64,000 nt of DNA. Origin: Prochlorococcus sp. AG-347-E23. GTDB lineage: Bacteria > Cyanobacteriota > Cyanobacteriia > PCC-6307 > Cyanobiaceae. The notes under the pieces were generated by a model that was given only the letters and a program-made list of their open reading frames with translations, had not been told where the DNA came from and made no database searches. The translations under genes and the position numbers were made by a program. This document shows, one piece after another, positions 54,576-64,000 of this stretch. The stretch spans positions 227,513-291,512 of the forward strand of contig QCBH01000001.1 in the NCBI GenBank assembly GCA_003281685.1, read 5' to 3'. Every line of letters starts with the position of its first letter. Position 1 is the stretch's first letter.

Positions 54576-56096
54576 CTAGGAAATATTATTTGCTGTAGCA
54601 ATAATATCTTGTAAGAAAGGAGTTTCTGAAACTGCTGTATTAGCTAATTTGAAGAGAGGATTAGACAGGATTCCTCCAAGAGCAGTTACTGCGACACAAG
54701 TATAAAGTGCAATTCTTAAGGGAGGTAATCCTACAATTCCCCAATTAATTTCAGGATATGATTTAACTATTTCAGAAGCTTCCTGTGGTTCTTTAACTAC
54801 CATCATTTTTATCACTGAAATGTAGTAATAAATAGATATAACAGAAGTTACTAATCCAACTATTACTAATAGATATTGATGATTTGCCCAACCTGCAAAG
54901 AACAAATATATCTTTCCAAAAAATCCCAACATTGGAGGTAAACCTCCAAGAGATAGAAGACAAAGGCTTAAGCCTAATGTAATGAGAGGATCTTTTTGGT
55001 AAAGTCCTGAGTAATCAAGAATTCTGTCGGAACCAGTTCTTAGTGAGAAAAGTATTACACAAGAAAATGCACCCAAATTCATAAACAAATATGCAGCCAA
55101 ATATAAAACAGCTGCTGATAAGCCATCTTGTGTGCTAGATACTATTCCAATCATTACAAATCCGGCTTGTCCAATAGAACTGTAAGCTAGCATCCTTTTC
55201 ATTGAGGTTTGAGCTAGAGCTACAACATTTCCCAGAGCCATGCTTAATATGGCCAAAATGGTAAATAAAAGTTTCCATTCTTCGTCAAAAGAAGAGAAAG
55301 TTGTGCTTAATATTCTTATTGCAAATGCAAAGCCCGCTGTTTTTGAACCAACAGATAAAAAAGCAACTACAGGCGTAGGTGAACCCTCATATACATCAGG
55401 AGTCCATTGATGAAAGGGAACAGCAGCAATTTTAAATGCAACTGTTGATAAGACAAATACAAGAGCTAGTGAAGTAATGAAAGATGGCTTATTGATAATC
55501 TCTAAGCCTATTGTCGCTAAGTTTGTTGAACCACTTAATCCATAAAGAAAAGAGGATCCATACAAATAAACAGCAGCAGCAGCTGATCCAACAAGAAGGT
55601 ATTTTAAGGCCGCTTCTGAACTTCTTGGATCTCTCTTGAGGTAACCAGAAAGTAAGTAACTTGCTACAGATAAAGTTTCCAGAGATATAAATACACTAAT
55701 AAGGTCAGTAGATCCACACAAAAGCATTGCACCCAGGGTGGCCGATAGAACTATCGCGGCAAACTCGCCAATTGGGCTGCCACTTTGTTCTGTATACCGC
55801 CAACTTATGAGTAAAGATACTAAGGTTGATAAAGAAATTATTGCTCTAAATGCGATTGCTAAATTATCTGAATTAAAGGACCCAAGGAATGCGCTTTCTA
55901 CCGGATTATTCCATTGCAATGCCAAACTTATAAGAGAGCTGCCAATTGATAAATAGCAAATTATTGGTGCCCATTTCGATGCAGTTTTTTCTCCAGCTAA
56001 ATCTACAAGAAGTGTTCCAACGATACCTAATAAAATAAAAGCTTCTGGAATAATGGCTTGAGCATTTAGATTAATTGTAAAAATTTCGTTGGGCAC
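54576..56096 (-). CDS. ndhB: NAD(P)H-quinone oxidoreductase subunit 2
   Basis: NdhB is a membrane-arm proton-pumping subunit of the cyanobacterial NDH-1 complex (respiration and cyclic electron flow). The 506-residue protein has about 14 helices. Proton_antipo_M blocks are visible as [20 protein letters not shown] near residue 131 and [20 protein letters not shown] near 226. Length and motifs are normal. It is divergent from topA across a 175-base gap. Confidence 0.96.
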   Translation of the reverse strand: MPNEIFTINLNAQAIIPEAFILLGIVGTLLVDLAGEKTASKWAPIICYLSIGSSLISLALQWNNPVESAFLGSFNSDNLAIAFRAIISLSTLVSLLISWRYTEQSGSPIGEFAAIVLSATLGAMLLCGSTDLISVFISLETLSVASYLLSGYLKRDPRSSEAALKYLLVGSAAAAVYLYGSSFLYGLSGSTNLATIGLEIINKPSFITSLALVFVLSTVAFKIAAVPFHQWTPDVYEGSPTPVVAFLSVGSKTAGFAFAIRILSTTFSSFDEEWKLLFTILAILSMALGNVVALAQTSMKRMLAYSSIGQAGFVMIGIVSSTQDGLSAAVLYLAAYLFMNLGAFSCVILFSLRTGSDRILDYSGLYQKDPLITLGLSLCLLSLGGLPPMLGFFGKIYLFFAGWANHQYLLVIVGLVTSVISIYYYISVIKMMVVKEPQEASEIVKSYPEINWGIVGLPPLRIALYTCVAVTALGGILSNPLFKLANTAVSETPFLQDIIATANNIS

Positions 56097-56271
56097 TTTA
56101 TTAAATTGGATTAAATTAGATGTTTGATTCTAAGGGTCTAAGAGTTAATCTTAACTTGATTATAATTTGTGGGTATGATTTTTGAAATTTTAAGAAGAAA
56201 TTACTTGAAAAAGCTTCAAATAATCATAATATGCCCTAACTGAACAAAAACACCAATTTTTGAAATAAACC

Positions 56272-58878
56272 TTGGATCACACACTTGTAATTGTTGAAAG
56301 TCCCACCAAAGCAAAAACCATAAGAAAGTTTTTGCCTTCTAATTATGAAGTTCTCGCTTCAATGGGACACGTAAGAGATCTTCCAAAAGGAGCTGCTGAA
56401 ATACCTGCTGCGGTTAAAAAGGAAAAATGGTCAAGGATAGGAGTAAATACAACAGAAGATTTTGAACCACTTTATATAGTTCCAAAAGATAAGAAAAAGG
56501 TTGTTAAAGAGTTAAAAGATGCATTGAAAGGTGCGACCCAGCTATTACTGGCAACTGATGAAGATAGAGAGGGAGAGAGTATTAGCTGGCATCTTCTGCA
56601 AATACTTAAGCCTAAAATACCAACTAAGAGAATGGTTTTTCATGAAATTACGAAAAAGGCAATTAATAAAGCTTTAGACCAAACAAGAGAAATTGATATG
56701 GAACTTGTTCAGGCTCAAGAAACGAGAAGAATCTTGGACAGGCTTTTTGGATATGAATTATCTCCTTTACTTTGGAAGAAAGTAGCTCCCCGACTATCTG
56801 CTGGCCGTGTTCAATCAGTTTCTGTAAGACTTCTTGTAAGGAGAGAGAGAGAGAGAAGATCCTTTAAAAAAGCAAGTTACTGGGGGATTAAAGCTTCCCT
56901 AGTAAAAGATAATGTTACTTTCGAAACTAAATTATTCAGTTTAAATGGTCAAAGAATTTCTAATGGTTCCGATTTCGATGAACAGACCGGCAAATTAAAA
57001 CAAGGAAATAAATCTCTAATAATTGGAGAAGAAAAAGTAAATGACTTATTAAAGATTTTTTCCTCTGAGAATTGGTTAGTCTCAAAAATCGAAAAAAAGC
57101 CATCCACTCGTAAGCCAGTTCCTCCATTTACAACTAGTACATTGCAACAAGAAGCAAACAGGAAGCTTCGTTTGTCTGCAAGAGAAACAATGAGATGTGC
57201 CCAAGGCCTATATGAGAGAGGGTTCATAACATATATGAGGACTGATTCGGTCCATCTTTCCGAACAAGCTACAAAAGCTGCTAGAGAATGTGTTAGCTCT
57301 ATGTATGGGAAAGAATATTTATCTAACTCACCAAGACAATTTAATTCAACTGCAAGAAATGCTCAAGAAGCACACGAAGCAGTTAGGCCTGCAGGTGAGG
57401 TCTTTAAAACACCAAAGGAAACAAATCTAACTGGTAGAGACTTATCTCTTTACGATTTAATTTGGAAAAGAACTGTAGCTAGTCAAATGGCGGAAGCTAG
57501 GCTAACAATTATTAATGCTGAAATTAGTGTGGGGGATGGATTATTTAAATCGAGTGGGAAAAGTATTGATTTCCCAGGATTCTTCAGAGCTTATGTCGAG
57601 GGAAGTGATGACCCAAGCTCATCCCTTGAACAACAGGAAATTATTCTCCCAAACTTGACTACCGGAACATGTCTTGAAGTTACTAATAAGGAATCTACTT
57701 TTCATGAAACTAAACCGCCCGCAAGATATACAGAGGCTGCATTAGTTAAAGTTCTTGAAAAAGAAGGGATTGGAAGACCATCTACCTATGCAAGCATTAT
57801 TGGGACAATTGTGGATAGAGGTTATGCAAATATATCTTCCAATACTTTGGCTCCAACGTTTACAGCTTTTGCTGTTACTGCTCTATTGGAAGAACATTTT
57901 CCTGATTTGGTTGATACAACTTTTACTGCAAAAATGGAATCTTCATTGGATGAAATATCTTCAGGTAATCTTGAGTGGCTTCCATACCTTGAGACTTTCT
58001 ATAAAGGTAAAAATGGTCTTGAGGTAAAAGTTCAGAAAACAGAGGGTGATATTGATGGTAAAGCTTATAGACAAGTTGATTTCGAAGACCTTCCTTGCGT
58101 AGTAAGAATAGGCTCGAACGGACCTTGGCTTGAGGGTACAAAAATTGATGAATCTGGTAACGAAATTCAGGCTAAAGGGAACCTCCCAATGGATATTACT
58201 CCTGGAGATTTAGATATAAAGCAAGTTGATCAAATTTTAAGTGGCCCATCAGATCTTGGAACTGATCCGAAAACTGGGGAAAAAGTCTTTTTAAGATTTG
58301 GCCCTTATGGACCTTACGTACAGTTGGGAAATAATGATCAAGATAAAGCTAAACCAAGAAGAGCTTCATTACCCAAAGAGTTGAAAACTGATGATCTAAC
58401 CCTAGATGAGGCTCTCGTACTGTTAAGTTTGCCTAGATTGTTAGGAGCTCATCCTGAAGGAGGAGTTGTTGAGGCTGATAGAGGAAGATTTGGTCCTTAT
58501 ATTAAATGGATTAAAAATGAAAATGAATCTGAAAATAGATCCTTAAAGAAAGAGGATGATGTTTTTACAATTGATATTAAACGAGCATTAGAAATTCTTG
58601 CGATGCCAAAAATGGGTAGAGGTGGTCAAGAGGTACTTAAAGACTTTGGAAAACCGAAAGAATTTAAAGAAAAAATTCAAATATTAAATGGAAGATATGG
58701 CGTCTATTTAAAATGTGGAAAAACTAATGTCTCGGTTGCCAAAGATACTGACATAGAAAAATTTACCATAGATGACGCAGTATCTCTATTAGAAGAAAAA
58801 CTAAAGGATAAAAAAGGCGCAATTTTAAAAAAAACAAAGATTAGTAATAAAAAAACTACAAGGAAAAAGAAAAGTTAG
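56272..58878 (+). CDS. topA: DNA topoisomerase I
   Basis: TopA relaxes negative supercoils. The 868-residue protein has the Toprim start VIVESPTKAKTI near residues 6-17, ATDEDREGESISWHLL near 94 and the catalytic tyrosine Y321 in GFITYMRTDSV. Instead of C4 zinc fingers, the C-terminal third has repeated Topo_C elements (RFGPYGPYVQLG near 680, GRFGPYIKW near 740, GRYGVYLKCG near 808), as usual in cyanobacteria. A lysine-rich tail follows. The TTG start gives the family N-terminus. Confidence 0.96.
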   Translation: MDHTLVIVESPTKAKTIRKFLPSNYEVLASMGHVRDLPKGAAEIPAAVKKEKWSRIGVNTTEDFEPLYIVPKDKKKVVKELKDALKGATQLLLATDEDREGESISWHLLQILKPKIPTKRMVFHEITKKAINKALDQTREIDMELVQAQETRRILDRLFGYELSPLLWKKVAPRLSAGRVQSVSVRLLVRRERERRSFKKASYWGIKASLVKDNVTFETKLFSLNGQRISNGSDFDEQTGKLKQGNKSLIIGEEKVNDLLKIFSSENWLVSKIEKKPSTRKPVPPFTTSTLQQEANRKLRLSARETMRCAQGLYERGFITYMRTDSVHLSEQATKAARECVSSMYGKEYLSNSPRQFNSTARNAQEAHEAVRPAGEVFKTPKETNLTGRDLSLYDLIWKRTVASQMAEARLTIINAEISVGDGLFKSSGKSIDFPGFFRAYVEGSDDPSSSLEQQEIILPNLTTGTCLEVTNKESTFHETKPPARYTEAALVKVLEKEGIGRPSTYASIIGTIVDRGYANISSNTLAPTFTAFAVTALLEEHFPDLVDTTFTAKMESSLDEISSGNLEWLPYLETFYKGKNGLEVKVQKTEGDIDGKAYRQVDFEDLPCVVRIGSNGPWLEGTKIDESGNEIQAKGNLPMDITPGDLDIKQVDQILSGPSDLGTDPKTGEKVFLRFGPYGPYVQLGNNDQDKAKPRRASLPKELKTDDLTLDEALVLLSLPRLLGAHPEGGVVEADRGRFGPYIKWIKNENESENRSLKKEDDVFTIDIKRALEILAMPKMGRGGQEVLKDFGKPKEFKEKIQILNGRYGVYLKCGKTNVSVAKDTDIEKFTIDDAVSLLEEKLKDKKGAILKKTKISNKKTTRKKKS

Positions 58879-58885
58879 AAAAAAT

Positions 58886-59080
58886 ATGATTTTTAAAAAA
58901 AAAGAACTTTTTTTATTAATTTTTTTAATTTTCTTGCAATCATGCTCTGGAGGGAGGATTGGAAATTTTCTTGAAAGTAGTTTTACTGATTTAGAAAAAA
59001 TAAGCAAAAATGAAGATTTTCAAAATAACTCATTAATTAAAAAAGAATCAAAAACAATCTATCTGATTCCATTAAATTAA
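58886..59080 (+). CDS. Small putative lipoprotein
   Basis: The 64-residue protein has a basic start, a hydrophobic signal and a lipobox-like LQSC (cysteine near residue 20), then a short Ser/Lys/Glu-rich tail that ends soon after. It begins seven bases after topA. The short mature part could mean a truncated gene; relatives may be longer. No family is recognised. Confidence 0.5.
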   Translation: MIFKKKELFLLIFLIFLQSCSGGRIGNFLESSFTDLEKISKNEDFQNNSLIKKESKTIYLIPLN

Positions 59081-59090
59081 AAAATATATT

Positions 59091-59744
59091 TTACCAACCG
59101 TTTTCTTTAAGCCACTCGGAAGAAATATTATTTGAAGATAAATCTTGATTACCTTTTTTATTAAATAAAAGTAATTTCTCTACATATTTAATTAGTGCAT
59201 CTGCCTCAAGGTTTACGCTGTCACCGATATTTAATTTATTTAGATTTGTGTTATGCCAAGTATGAGGAATTATAGCAATAGTAAATATTTCTCCTTCCTG
59301 CTCATATTTTGCAATCGTAAGACTTATACCATTTACACAAATACTCCCTTTATTAACTACATATTTTGAAAAATTATTATTTTTCCACTTTATTGATAAG
59401 AGCCAAGATTTCTCTAATTTTTCTATATTCTCGACCGTTCCAAGGCCATCAACATGTCCGCTGACTATATGCCCTCCTAGACGGTCAGACACCCTAAGAG
59501 CAGGCTCTAAATTAACAATCTGATTTAGGTTCGACTTTACTCCTAAAGTTGTTTTCTTTAATGTCTCCTCACTAACATCAACAGTAAATTTATTTTGAAA
59601 AATCTCTTTAACTGTCAAACAAATTCCATCAACAGCTATGCTGTCACCGATTGCCATATCAAATAAATTATCTAGAATTTCAATTTCTAAAATATTTTTT
59701 TCTTGTCTTAGTTTTCCAACTGATTGAATTATTCCTGTAAACAT
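59091..59744 (-). CDS. ribE: Riboflavin synthase, alpha subunit
   Basis: RibE makes riboflavin by dismutation of two lumazines. The 217-residue protein has two similar beta-barrel halves. The first starts MFTGIIQSVGKL with DSIAVDGICLTV near residues 33-44. The second has the GGHIVSGHVDGLGTV block near 90 and GSICVNGISLTI near 131. Two catalytic-site histidines are in HIVSGH. Length is normal. Confidence 0.96.
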   Translation of the reverse strand: MFTGIIQSVGKLRQEKNILEIEILDNLFDMAIGDSIAVDGICLTVKEIFQNKFTVDVSEETLKKTTLGVKSNLNQIVNLEPALRVSDRLGGHIVSGHVDGLGTVENIEKLEKSWLLSIKWKNNNFSKYVVNKGSICVNGISLTIAKYEQEGEIFTIAIIPHTWHNTNLNKLNIGDSVNLEADALIKYVEKLLLFNKKGNQDLSSNNISSEWLKENGW

Positions 59745-59856
59745 AGATTTAAGAAAAATATTTTTGCAAAATTTTGTATTTACTTTAATTTACTTTAAAT
59801 GATTTTCAACTATAAATAAATTAAAGAGTAAAAAAAAAGAAATTGATCATATTTAG

Positions 59857-60999
59857 ATGATTATTAATTCACAAAAAAGATCATTTGGTAAAGGGGCGAA
59901 AGTGAGCTTATTCACTTTAGGGACAATGCGAGCAACTGAAAGTCTCGAAAAAATGTATGGCATAATAAAAAATGCATATTATGTAGGTATTAACCACATA
60001 GAAACAGCACCCTCTTATGGTGATGCTGAATCACTTATTGGAAATTCAATAAAAAAATTAGCAATAGAAGAGAATATAAAAGAAAAAAATTGGGTGATTA
60101 CTTCCAAAGTATTACCAAAGGGTGATTTTGACTTTTTAAAAAATAATTTTAAAAAGTCTCTTAAAAATTTAAATCGTGAGAAAATTAATAATCTTGCAAT
60201 TCACGGACTCAACTTAAAACAACATCTAGATTGGGTTCTTGTTGGAGAGGGTAAGAAATTCATATCTTGGATACTTGAGAAGGAACTAGTTGATCAAGTC
60301 GGTTTTACTTCTCACGGAAGTTATTCACTAATTAAAAATGCAATTAACTGTGAAGTTTTTACTTTTTGTAGTCTTCATTTACATTATTTAGATCAATCTA
60401 AGATTGCTTTAGCAGAGGAAGCTATAAAAAAAGGTATGGGAGTTTTAGCAATATCACCTGCAGATAAAGGCGGTAGATTGTATTCTCCAAGTGATATTTT
60501 GATAGAGGCCTCTAAGCCTTTTCATCCATTAGAATTGGCATATCGATTTCTTCTGGCAAAAGGCATTACAACTTTATCCTTGGGGGCGACAAACAAAAAA
60601 GATTTTGAATTTGCGCATAAACTTAGAAACTCATTCGAGAAGCTAACAAAACTTGAAAAAAGCGCTCTTAATAAAATTGAGGAAGTTTCTAATGAAAGAT
60701 TAAACTCAACCAAATGTGAACAATGTAGATCTTGTCTTCCATGTCCATATGAAGTGCCTATTCCAGAAATACTTCGTTTAAGAAATATATCTGTTGGTTA
60801 TGGCCAATTAGAATTTTCAAAAGAAAGATACAATTTAATAGGAAAAGCTGGCCACTGGTGGGAAGAAAAAAATTCCTCATTTTGTCAAGAATGTAATGAA
60901 TGTGTTCCTAAATGTCCTAGTAAATTAGATATACCAAATTTATTAAAGGAAACTCATAACTTATTAATTGAAAATCCTACAAAAAGATTATGGGGATAG
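59857..60999 (+). CDS. Aldo/keto reductase with C-terminal 4Fe-4S ferredoxin-like domain
   Basis: The 380-residue protein combines an aldo/keto reductase barrel with two iron-sulfur-type cysteine clusters. The barrel has FTLGTMRATES near residue 19, ETAPSYGDAESLIG near 48-61, TSKVLPKGDF near 88, AIHGLN near 115 and LSLGATNKKDF near 242. The clusters are CEQCRSCLPCPYEVP near 287-301 and CQECNECVPKCPSKLD near 347-362. This fusion is known in cyanobacteria as a ferredoxin-linked oxidoreductase of unknown substrate. Its 3' end overlaps the next, convergent gene by 12 bases. Confidence 0.9.
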   Translation: MIINSQKRSFGKGAKVSLFTLGTMRATESLEKMYGIIKNAYYVGINHIETAPSYGDAESLIGNSIKKLAIEENIKEKNWVITSKVLPKGDFDFLKNNFKKSLKNLNREKINNLAIHGLNLKQHLDWVLVGEGKKFISWILEKELVDQVGFTSHGSYSLIKNAINCEVFTFCSLHLHYLDQSKIALAEEAIKKGMGVLAISPADKGGRLYSPSDILIEASKPFHPLELAYRFLLAKGITTLSLGATNKKDFEFAHKLRNSFEKLTKLEKSALNKIEEVSNERLNSTKCEQCRSCLPCPYEVPIPEILRLRNISVGYGQLEFSKERYNLIGKAGHWWEEKNSSFCQECNECVPKCPSKLDIPNLLKETHNLLIENPTKRLWG

Positions 61000-61986
61000 T
61001 GACTCATTCCAGATATTTTTAAGATTAATTTTTTGTTCATTTGTTAAGACAGGGAAAGACCAACTATTTTCCCAACATTTCTCAGAAGGTCCTGAGATGG
61101 GGAGCATTTCAGTTTTATATTTACTTTGCAAATAATCACTATTGAATGGAAGATACCAACCCTGGCTTACTAATTTATCTACTATTGATTTATTTTCTAA
61201 AGATTTAATCCATTTAATTAATATTGCATTATTTAGATTTGATCGACTAAGTAGAAAATGCCACATCAAAGGTACGCCTTGGCTTGGGAAAACTAAAGAA
61301 AGCCTTGGATCTATTTTTAAATATTTTGAACAAAGACTATAAGGAACTATTGCGACAATAGCATCAGAATTAATCAACCAATTGAGCATATTTTTATCAT
61401 CAAATAACATTGCTTGGCTTTTGAGTTTTTTTAAAGAATTAGATAAATTAATTTTTTGAGCAATTGACAATATTATTCGGGGACTTTGTGGAAAAATAAT
61501 TTTCCCAGTTAATTTTTTAGAAAGAAGAAAATCCCAAGATGTTCTTGCTGAATTTATTAATTCTTTATTATTTTTAATGATAATTGTATAAGGTACTACG
61601 CCAATAGGAAATAATTTACTCCTCTGATTTTGATTAAAGCTTCCCAAAAAATCTATCGATCTCTTATCTAAATTTTCGAACAGTGCATATTCATTTATTT
61701 TTTCAAATTCTGAAAAATCTATACTAGAAATCCATCCATCATTTATTAAAGTAAAGTCAGAATTGAAAATTGTGTTTCTATTTTTTTGTAGCCGAATATT
61801 TTCAAAATTAATTTTTTCCTGCTTCCAATCTTTTGGAATCGTATCTTTAAAAGATTCTGGATAAAAAGAATTTTGTAATGCAATTTTTACTTTATTAGGT
61901 AGATTACTGCAAGAGTTTAAGAAAAGTAAGAGCGAAAGCTTACCACAATTTAAAAATTCTCTTCTGGTTGCAAATTTTGAAAACAT
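60988..61986 (-). CDS. Extracellular solute-binding-like lipoprotein with twin-arginine start
   Basis: The 332-residue protein begins with R8-R9-E-F, a hydrophobic stretch, and a lipobox LNSC with C26, suggesting Tat export and lipid anchoring. The rest resembles type 2 periplasmic binding proteins in layout (WKQEKINFENI, NSDFTLINDGWI, SDAIVAIVPYSLCSKYL). The specific ligand is unknown. It starts one base from the CobT-like gene stop, so the two may be co-transcribed. No permease or ATPase is next to it. Confidence 0.7.
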   Translation of the reverse strand: MFSKFATRREFLNCGKLSLLLFLNSCSNLPNKVKIALQNSFYPESFKDTIPKDWKQEKINFENIRLQKNRNTIFNSDFTLINDGWISSIDFSEFEKINEYALFENLDKRSIDFLGSFNQNQRSKLFPIGVVPYTIIIKNNKELINSARTSWDFLLSKKLTGKIIFPQSPRIILSIAQKINLSNSLKKLKSQAMLFDDKNMLNWLINSDAIVAIVPYSLCSKYLKIDPRLSLVFPSQGVPLMWHFLLSRSNLNNAILIKWIKSLENKSIVDKLVSQGWYLPFNSDYLQSKYKTEMLPISGPSEKCWENSWSFPVLTNEQKINLKNIWNESLSP

Positions 61987-63144
61987 TTAGCAATCCTTCT
62001 CTAAAGAAATTTGACCTAGGCCCTTCATCATTTCCAGATTTTGTTGACACAATGAAACTATTTCTTCATTTTTAAATCCTTCTAAGAAAGCAAGCAATGA
62101 TATTCCACCAGCACCTACACCTTCTTTTACATGACCTAATTCATAATCCTTCAATTCTTTGTATTTTGAAGATTTGAAATTTAAAGGACTGGCTAAACCT
62201 AATAATTTGACATCATATTTTTCATTAATTAGATTTACTAAATCATTCAGAGAATTATCTTTCACAAGCCACCCAGTTGTCGCAATAAAAACATCTTCAA
62301 TAAATTCATCTTTATTTTTTTTATCTAAAAATTCCAATACAAGCAAAATGACCGCTAACATCTGACTTCCTCCAGACAAAATTACAGTTTGTTTTGCCAA
62401 CCTCGTACCAATTAGAAGACCCATTGAGAAAGCTTGGAAAGGATCACCTACAGCCGCGACAACATCAAGAGAGTCGAAATCAGCCTTGAAATTTGCATTG
62501 AAAAGTCCTCTATCAACTACTTGTCTTCTTAATTCTCTTGGAGCTTTAAATAAACTACTCCCTACTAAATTAGATACCTGCAAACCAAAAGCTTCCATTA
62601 CTGCCTGAGCAGTTGTGGTGCCCCCCGGTACAGATTCGGAAATTAAAACTGGTTTTTTTAAGGATTTTCCTATCGCAAGACCTTTTTCATAGAGGTTTAA
62701 AACTCTATCTTTAGTCATCGATTTACCAGTAGTAAGACAATTTGATGGTCCCAAATTTCTATCTTCTACAACCAAATGATTGAAATAAGGCTTTGCTCCT
62801 ATTCCCAGAGGAACAATAACTGGATAAATATTTATAAGCTTTGAACAAACATGACTTATTAGGGCAGGAGTTACCCCTGCATTGAGAAGAGGCAATTTAT
62901 ATTTATGATCTTTTGAAGCACCCTCAAGCAAAAATTCGGCATCTGCGAGCGCAGTTGTTCTTCTTGATTTTGCATTAATACCTGCTGCGGAAATTCCTGG
63001 AATTTGAGATGTATTAGTGCCAGCAATTATAAGAAATATTTTTAAATTTTTAATATTCTTTTTCAGTATTTCTATCTTATTAAGTTGTCTTTTTTTATTG
63101 GATTCATTACCAAAAAAATTTATTCCTAATTCTGTAATGTACAT
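61987..63144 (-). CDS. CobT-related nicotinate-nucleotide phosphoribosyltransferase family protein
   Basis: The 385-residue protein matches the TIGR00303/CobT-like family: PGISAAGINAKSRRTTALADAE-like start near residue 49, the SVPGGTTTAQAVMEAFG block near 168, FQAFSMGLLIGTRLAKQTV near 235 and SGGSQMLAVILL near 256. In cobalamin synthesis CobT activates the lower ligand base. Marine picocyanobacteria make pseudocobalamin with adenine, so the family member here may serve that or a related step. It is 11 bases from the DUF2232 gene on the same strand. Confidence 0.8.
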   Translation of the reverse strand: MYITELGINFFGNESNKKRQLNKIEILKKNIKNLKIFLIIAGTNTSQIPGISAAGINAKSRRTTALADAEFLLEGASKDHKYKLPLLNAGVTPALISHVCSKLINIYPVIVPLGIGAKPYFNHLVVEDRNLGPSNCLTTGKSMTKDRVLNLYEKGLAIGKSLKKPVLISESVPGGTTTAQAVMEAFGLQVSNLVGSSLFKAPRELRRQVVDRGLFNANFKADFDSLDVVAAVGDPFQAFSMGLLIGTRLAKQTVILSGGSQMLAVILLVLEFLDKKNKDEFIEDVFIATTGWLVKDNSLNDLVNLINEKYDVKLLGLASPLNFKSSKYKELKDYELGHVKEGVGAGGISLLAFLEGFKNEEIVSLCQQNLEMMKGLGQISLEKDC

Positions 63145-63155
63145 TCTTACTTTTT

Positions 63156-63794
63156 TTAATTATTAAAATTTACTAAGCTATTTAATAATCTTGGAGGATC
63201 TGGGATGGTTAATTTAAATTTAGGAAACAGAGAATAGGCAACTACATGTACAGTTAAAACATAAACTATTTCTTGAAAAATTATTAATAAAATTGCACCT
63301 ATTTGTATACTCAAAATTGAGGGGTATAAAGGTAAATTAAATAATCCAATGAACTTTTCTATTAGACCATAACTCGCTCTAGTAATTAACACCCAAAGAT
63401 TATCTCCAACCAAAGTAGATAATGCTATTACTCTTATCAAGAAGCCAAGGGTTCCAATAACAACTCCCCCAGTTAAACTAAGTTTCCAACTCTTTTCTTT
63501 AAACCAACACCAACCTAACCAAAAAGCCAAGATCCCATAAGGAAATAAAAATAAAGTTCCTCTAACAGGACCCATAATTATGAATAAAAGTAGAAATTGT
63601 ATTAAAAGTCCTTCCAATGCAATTTTAGTTCCTCTTCTCAAGTGCAACAGGATCATTGGGAGGGGTAAAATCAACCTTAATAAAGCTCCACCAATTGGCA
63701 AATAATATAATGCAACCCATAATAAAGACGAAAGAGATGCTAAATAAGAGGTCTCGACAATATTTAATGCTTCAGTTTTTGTTGTTATTTTCAT
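63156..63794 (-). CDS. DUF2232 integral membrane protein
   Basis: The 212-residue protein has about five to six hydrophobic helices and few charged loops. Features such as LPLPMILLHLRRGTKIAL near residues 43-60 match DUF2232. Some DUF2232-like proteins resemble substrate-binding S components of ECF transporters. Its place next to a CobT-like gene suggests a corrin or base precursor, but that is inference. It starts at ATG 63794. Confidence 0.75.
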   Translation of the reverse strand: MKITTKTEALNIVETSYLASLSSLLWVALYYLPIGGALLRLILPLPMILLHLRRGTKIALEGLLIQFLLLFIIMGPVRGTLFLFPYGILAFWLGWCWFKEKSWKLSLTGGVVIGTLGFLIRVIALSTLVGDNLWVLITRASYGLIEKFIGLFNLPLYPSILSIQIGAILLIIFQEIVYVLTVHVVAYSLFPKFKLTIPDPPRLLNSLVNFNN

Positions 63795-63817
63795 TTTTTT
63801 GTTAAATATTTTTTTAA

Positions 63818-64000
63818 TTAATTTTTATTCATACTTTTACTTTTTGAATCTAAGATACGTTCAATCTTTTCTATTTCAAAATTTACCTCAGAATTACTCA
63901 ATATGGAACTCAACTCTTCAGTGGGATCTTTTGGATCTACATCTTTTAAAATGAATATTATTTTGTAAGATTGAAGCTCAACTTTTCTTTTTTTTGAAAG
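63818..64000 (-). CDS. Unidentified protein, C-terminal end (cut by window edge)
   Basis: A frame open from the right edge of the window ends with a stop at 63818-63820, giving the last 60 residues. The segment VELQSYKIIFILKDVDPKDP and an acidic-basic tail ending SKSKSMNKN are protein-like. The family cannot be named from this piece. The gene is transcribed leftward, upstream of DUF2232 by 24 bases, probably in the same operon. Confidence 0.55.
   Translation of the reverse strand, partial: LSKKRKVELQSYKIIFILKDVDPKDPTEELSSILSNSEVNFEIEKIERILDSKSKSMNKN

Noticed and set aside
57755-58027. Leucine-rich frame within topA
   Set aside because: It lies entirely inside the well-supported topA gene in another frame and is low-complexity.

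Overview
The window reads as a piece of a Prochlorococcus chromosome, most like the high-light-adapted (HLII-type) lineage. The evidence is the very AT-rich base use, the short intergenic spaces, and cyanobacterial markers: chlorophyll synthase chlG, ndhB, pipX-pipY, the lrtA-type hibernation factor, sepF, a phylloquinone methyltransferase, DUF2862/DUF1823/YlqD-type proteins, and pseudocobalamin-style cobalamin genes. No rRNA or CRISPR array was seen. The clade assignment is inference from protein and codon style, not from a search.

Bases 1 to about 9890 are accessory DNA: the right-hand part of an integrative element that ends at the 3' end of a tRNA-Thr gene. Next to the tRNA, pointing away from it, is a 449-residue tyrosine recombinase whose upstream region holds three copies of a 9-bp repeat and a perfect 18-bp palindrome. 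Further in are a RepA/AAA-type ATPase overlapping an excisionase-like DNA-binding protein, a small basic protein, a run of unknown exported or membrane-anchored proteins, and an AlbA_2/Schlafen-type protein. The far left carries the end of drmA followed by drmB and drmC, the core of a DISARM anti-phage system. The layout matches the tycheposon type of element known from marine picocyanobacteria. The left end of the element and the rest of DISARM lie outside the window.

From about 9890 onward the window is mostly core genome: tRNA-Tyr/tRNA-Thr; aroQ, a miaE-like gene, cobI; der, an ECF T-component, pipX, pipY, sepF, proC; a leftward block of a glycosyltransferase, recO, a deoC-like gene and lrtA; lipB, an acyl-CoA synthetase, ylqD-like, pdhC, queA; leftward cysK and two PLP transsulfuration enzymes, then rpsD; yidD, a glutaredoxin-like gene, murE and an SDR.

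Bases 33.8-38.2 kb are a second, smaller variable stretch. It contains the decayed C-terminal end of an acr3 arsenite exporter, several small proteins, a class V aminotransferase, an arsM-like arsenite methyltransferase and a DUF4278 gene with an unusually GC-rich structured leader and a clear intrinsic terminator.

The remainder is core again: an nfu-type scaffold, mqo, lepA, an orphan oligopeptide-type permease, a trmH-like gene, a TIGR03643/DUF2256/photolyase-like cluster in which the photolyase appears to have lost part of its iron-sulfur site, rsmB, a class A PBP, chlG, hisF, menG, birA, a LolD-type ATPase, ndhB, topA, ribE, a ferredoxin-like aldo/keto reductase, a solute-binding-like lipoprotein, a CobT-related protein and a DUF2232 membrane protein. 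The window closes inside an unidentified leftward gene.
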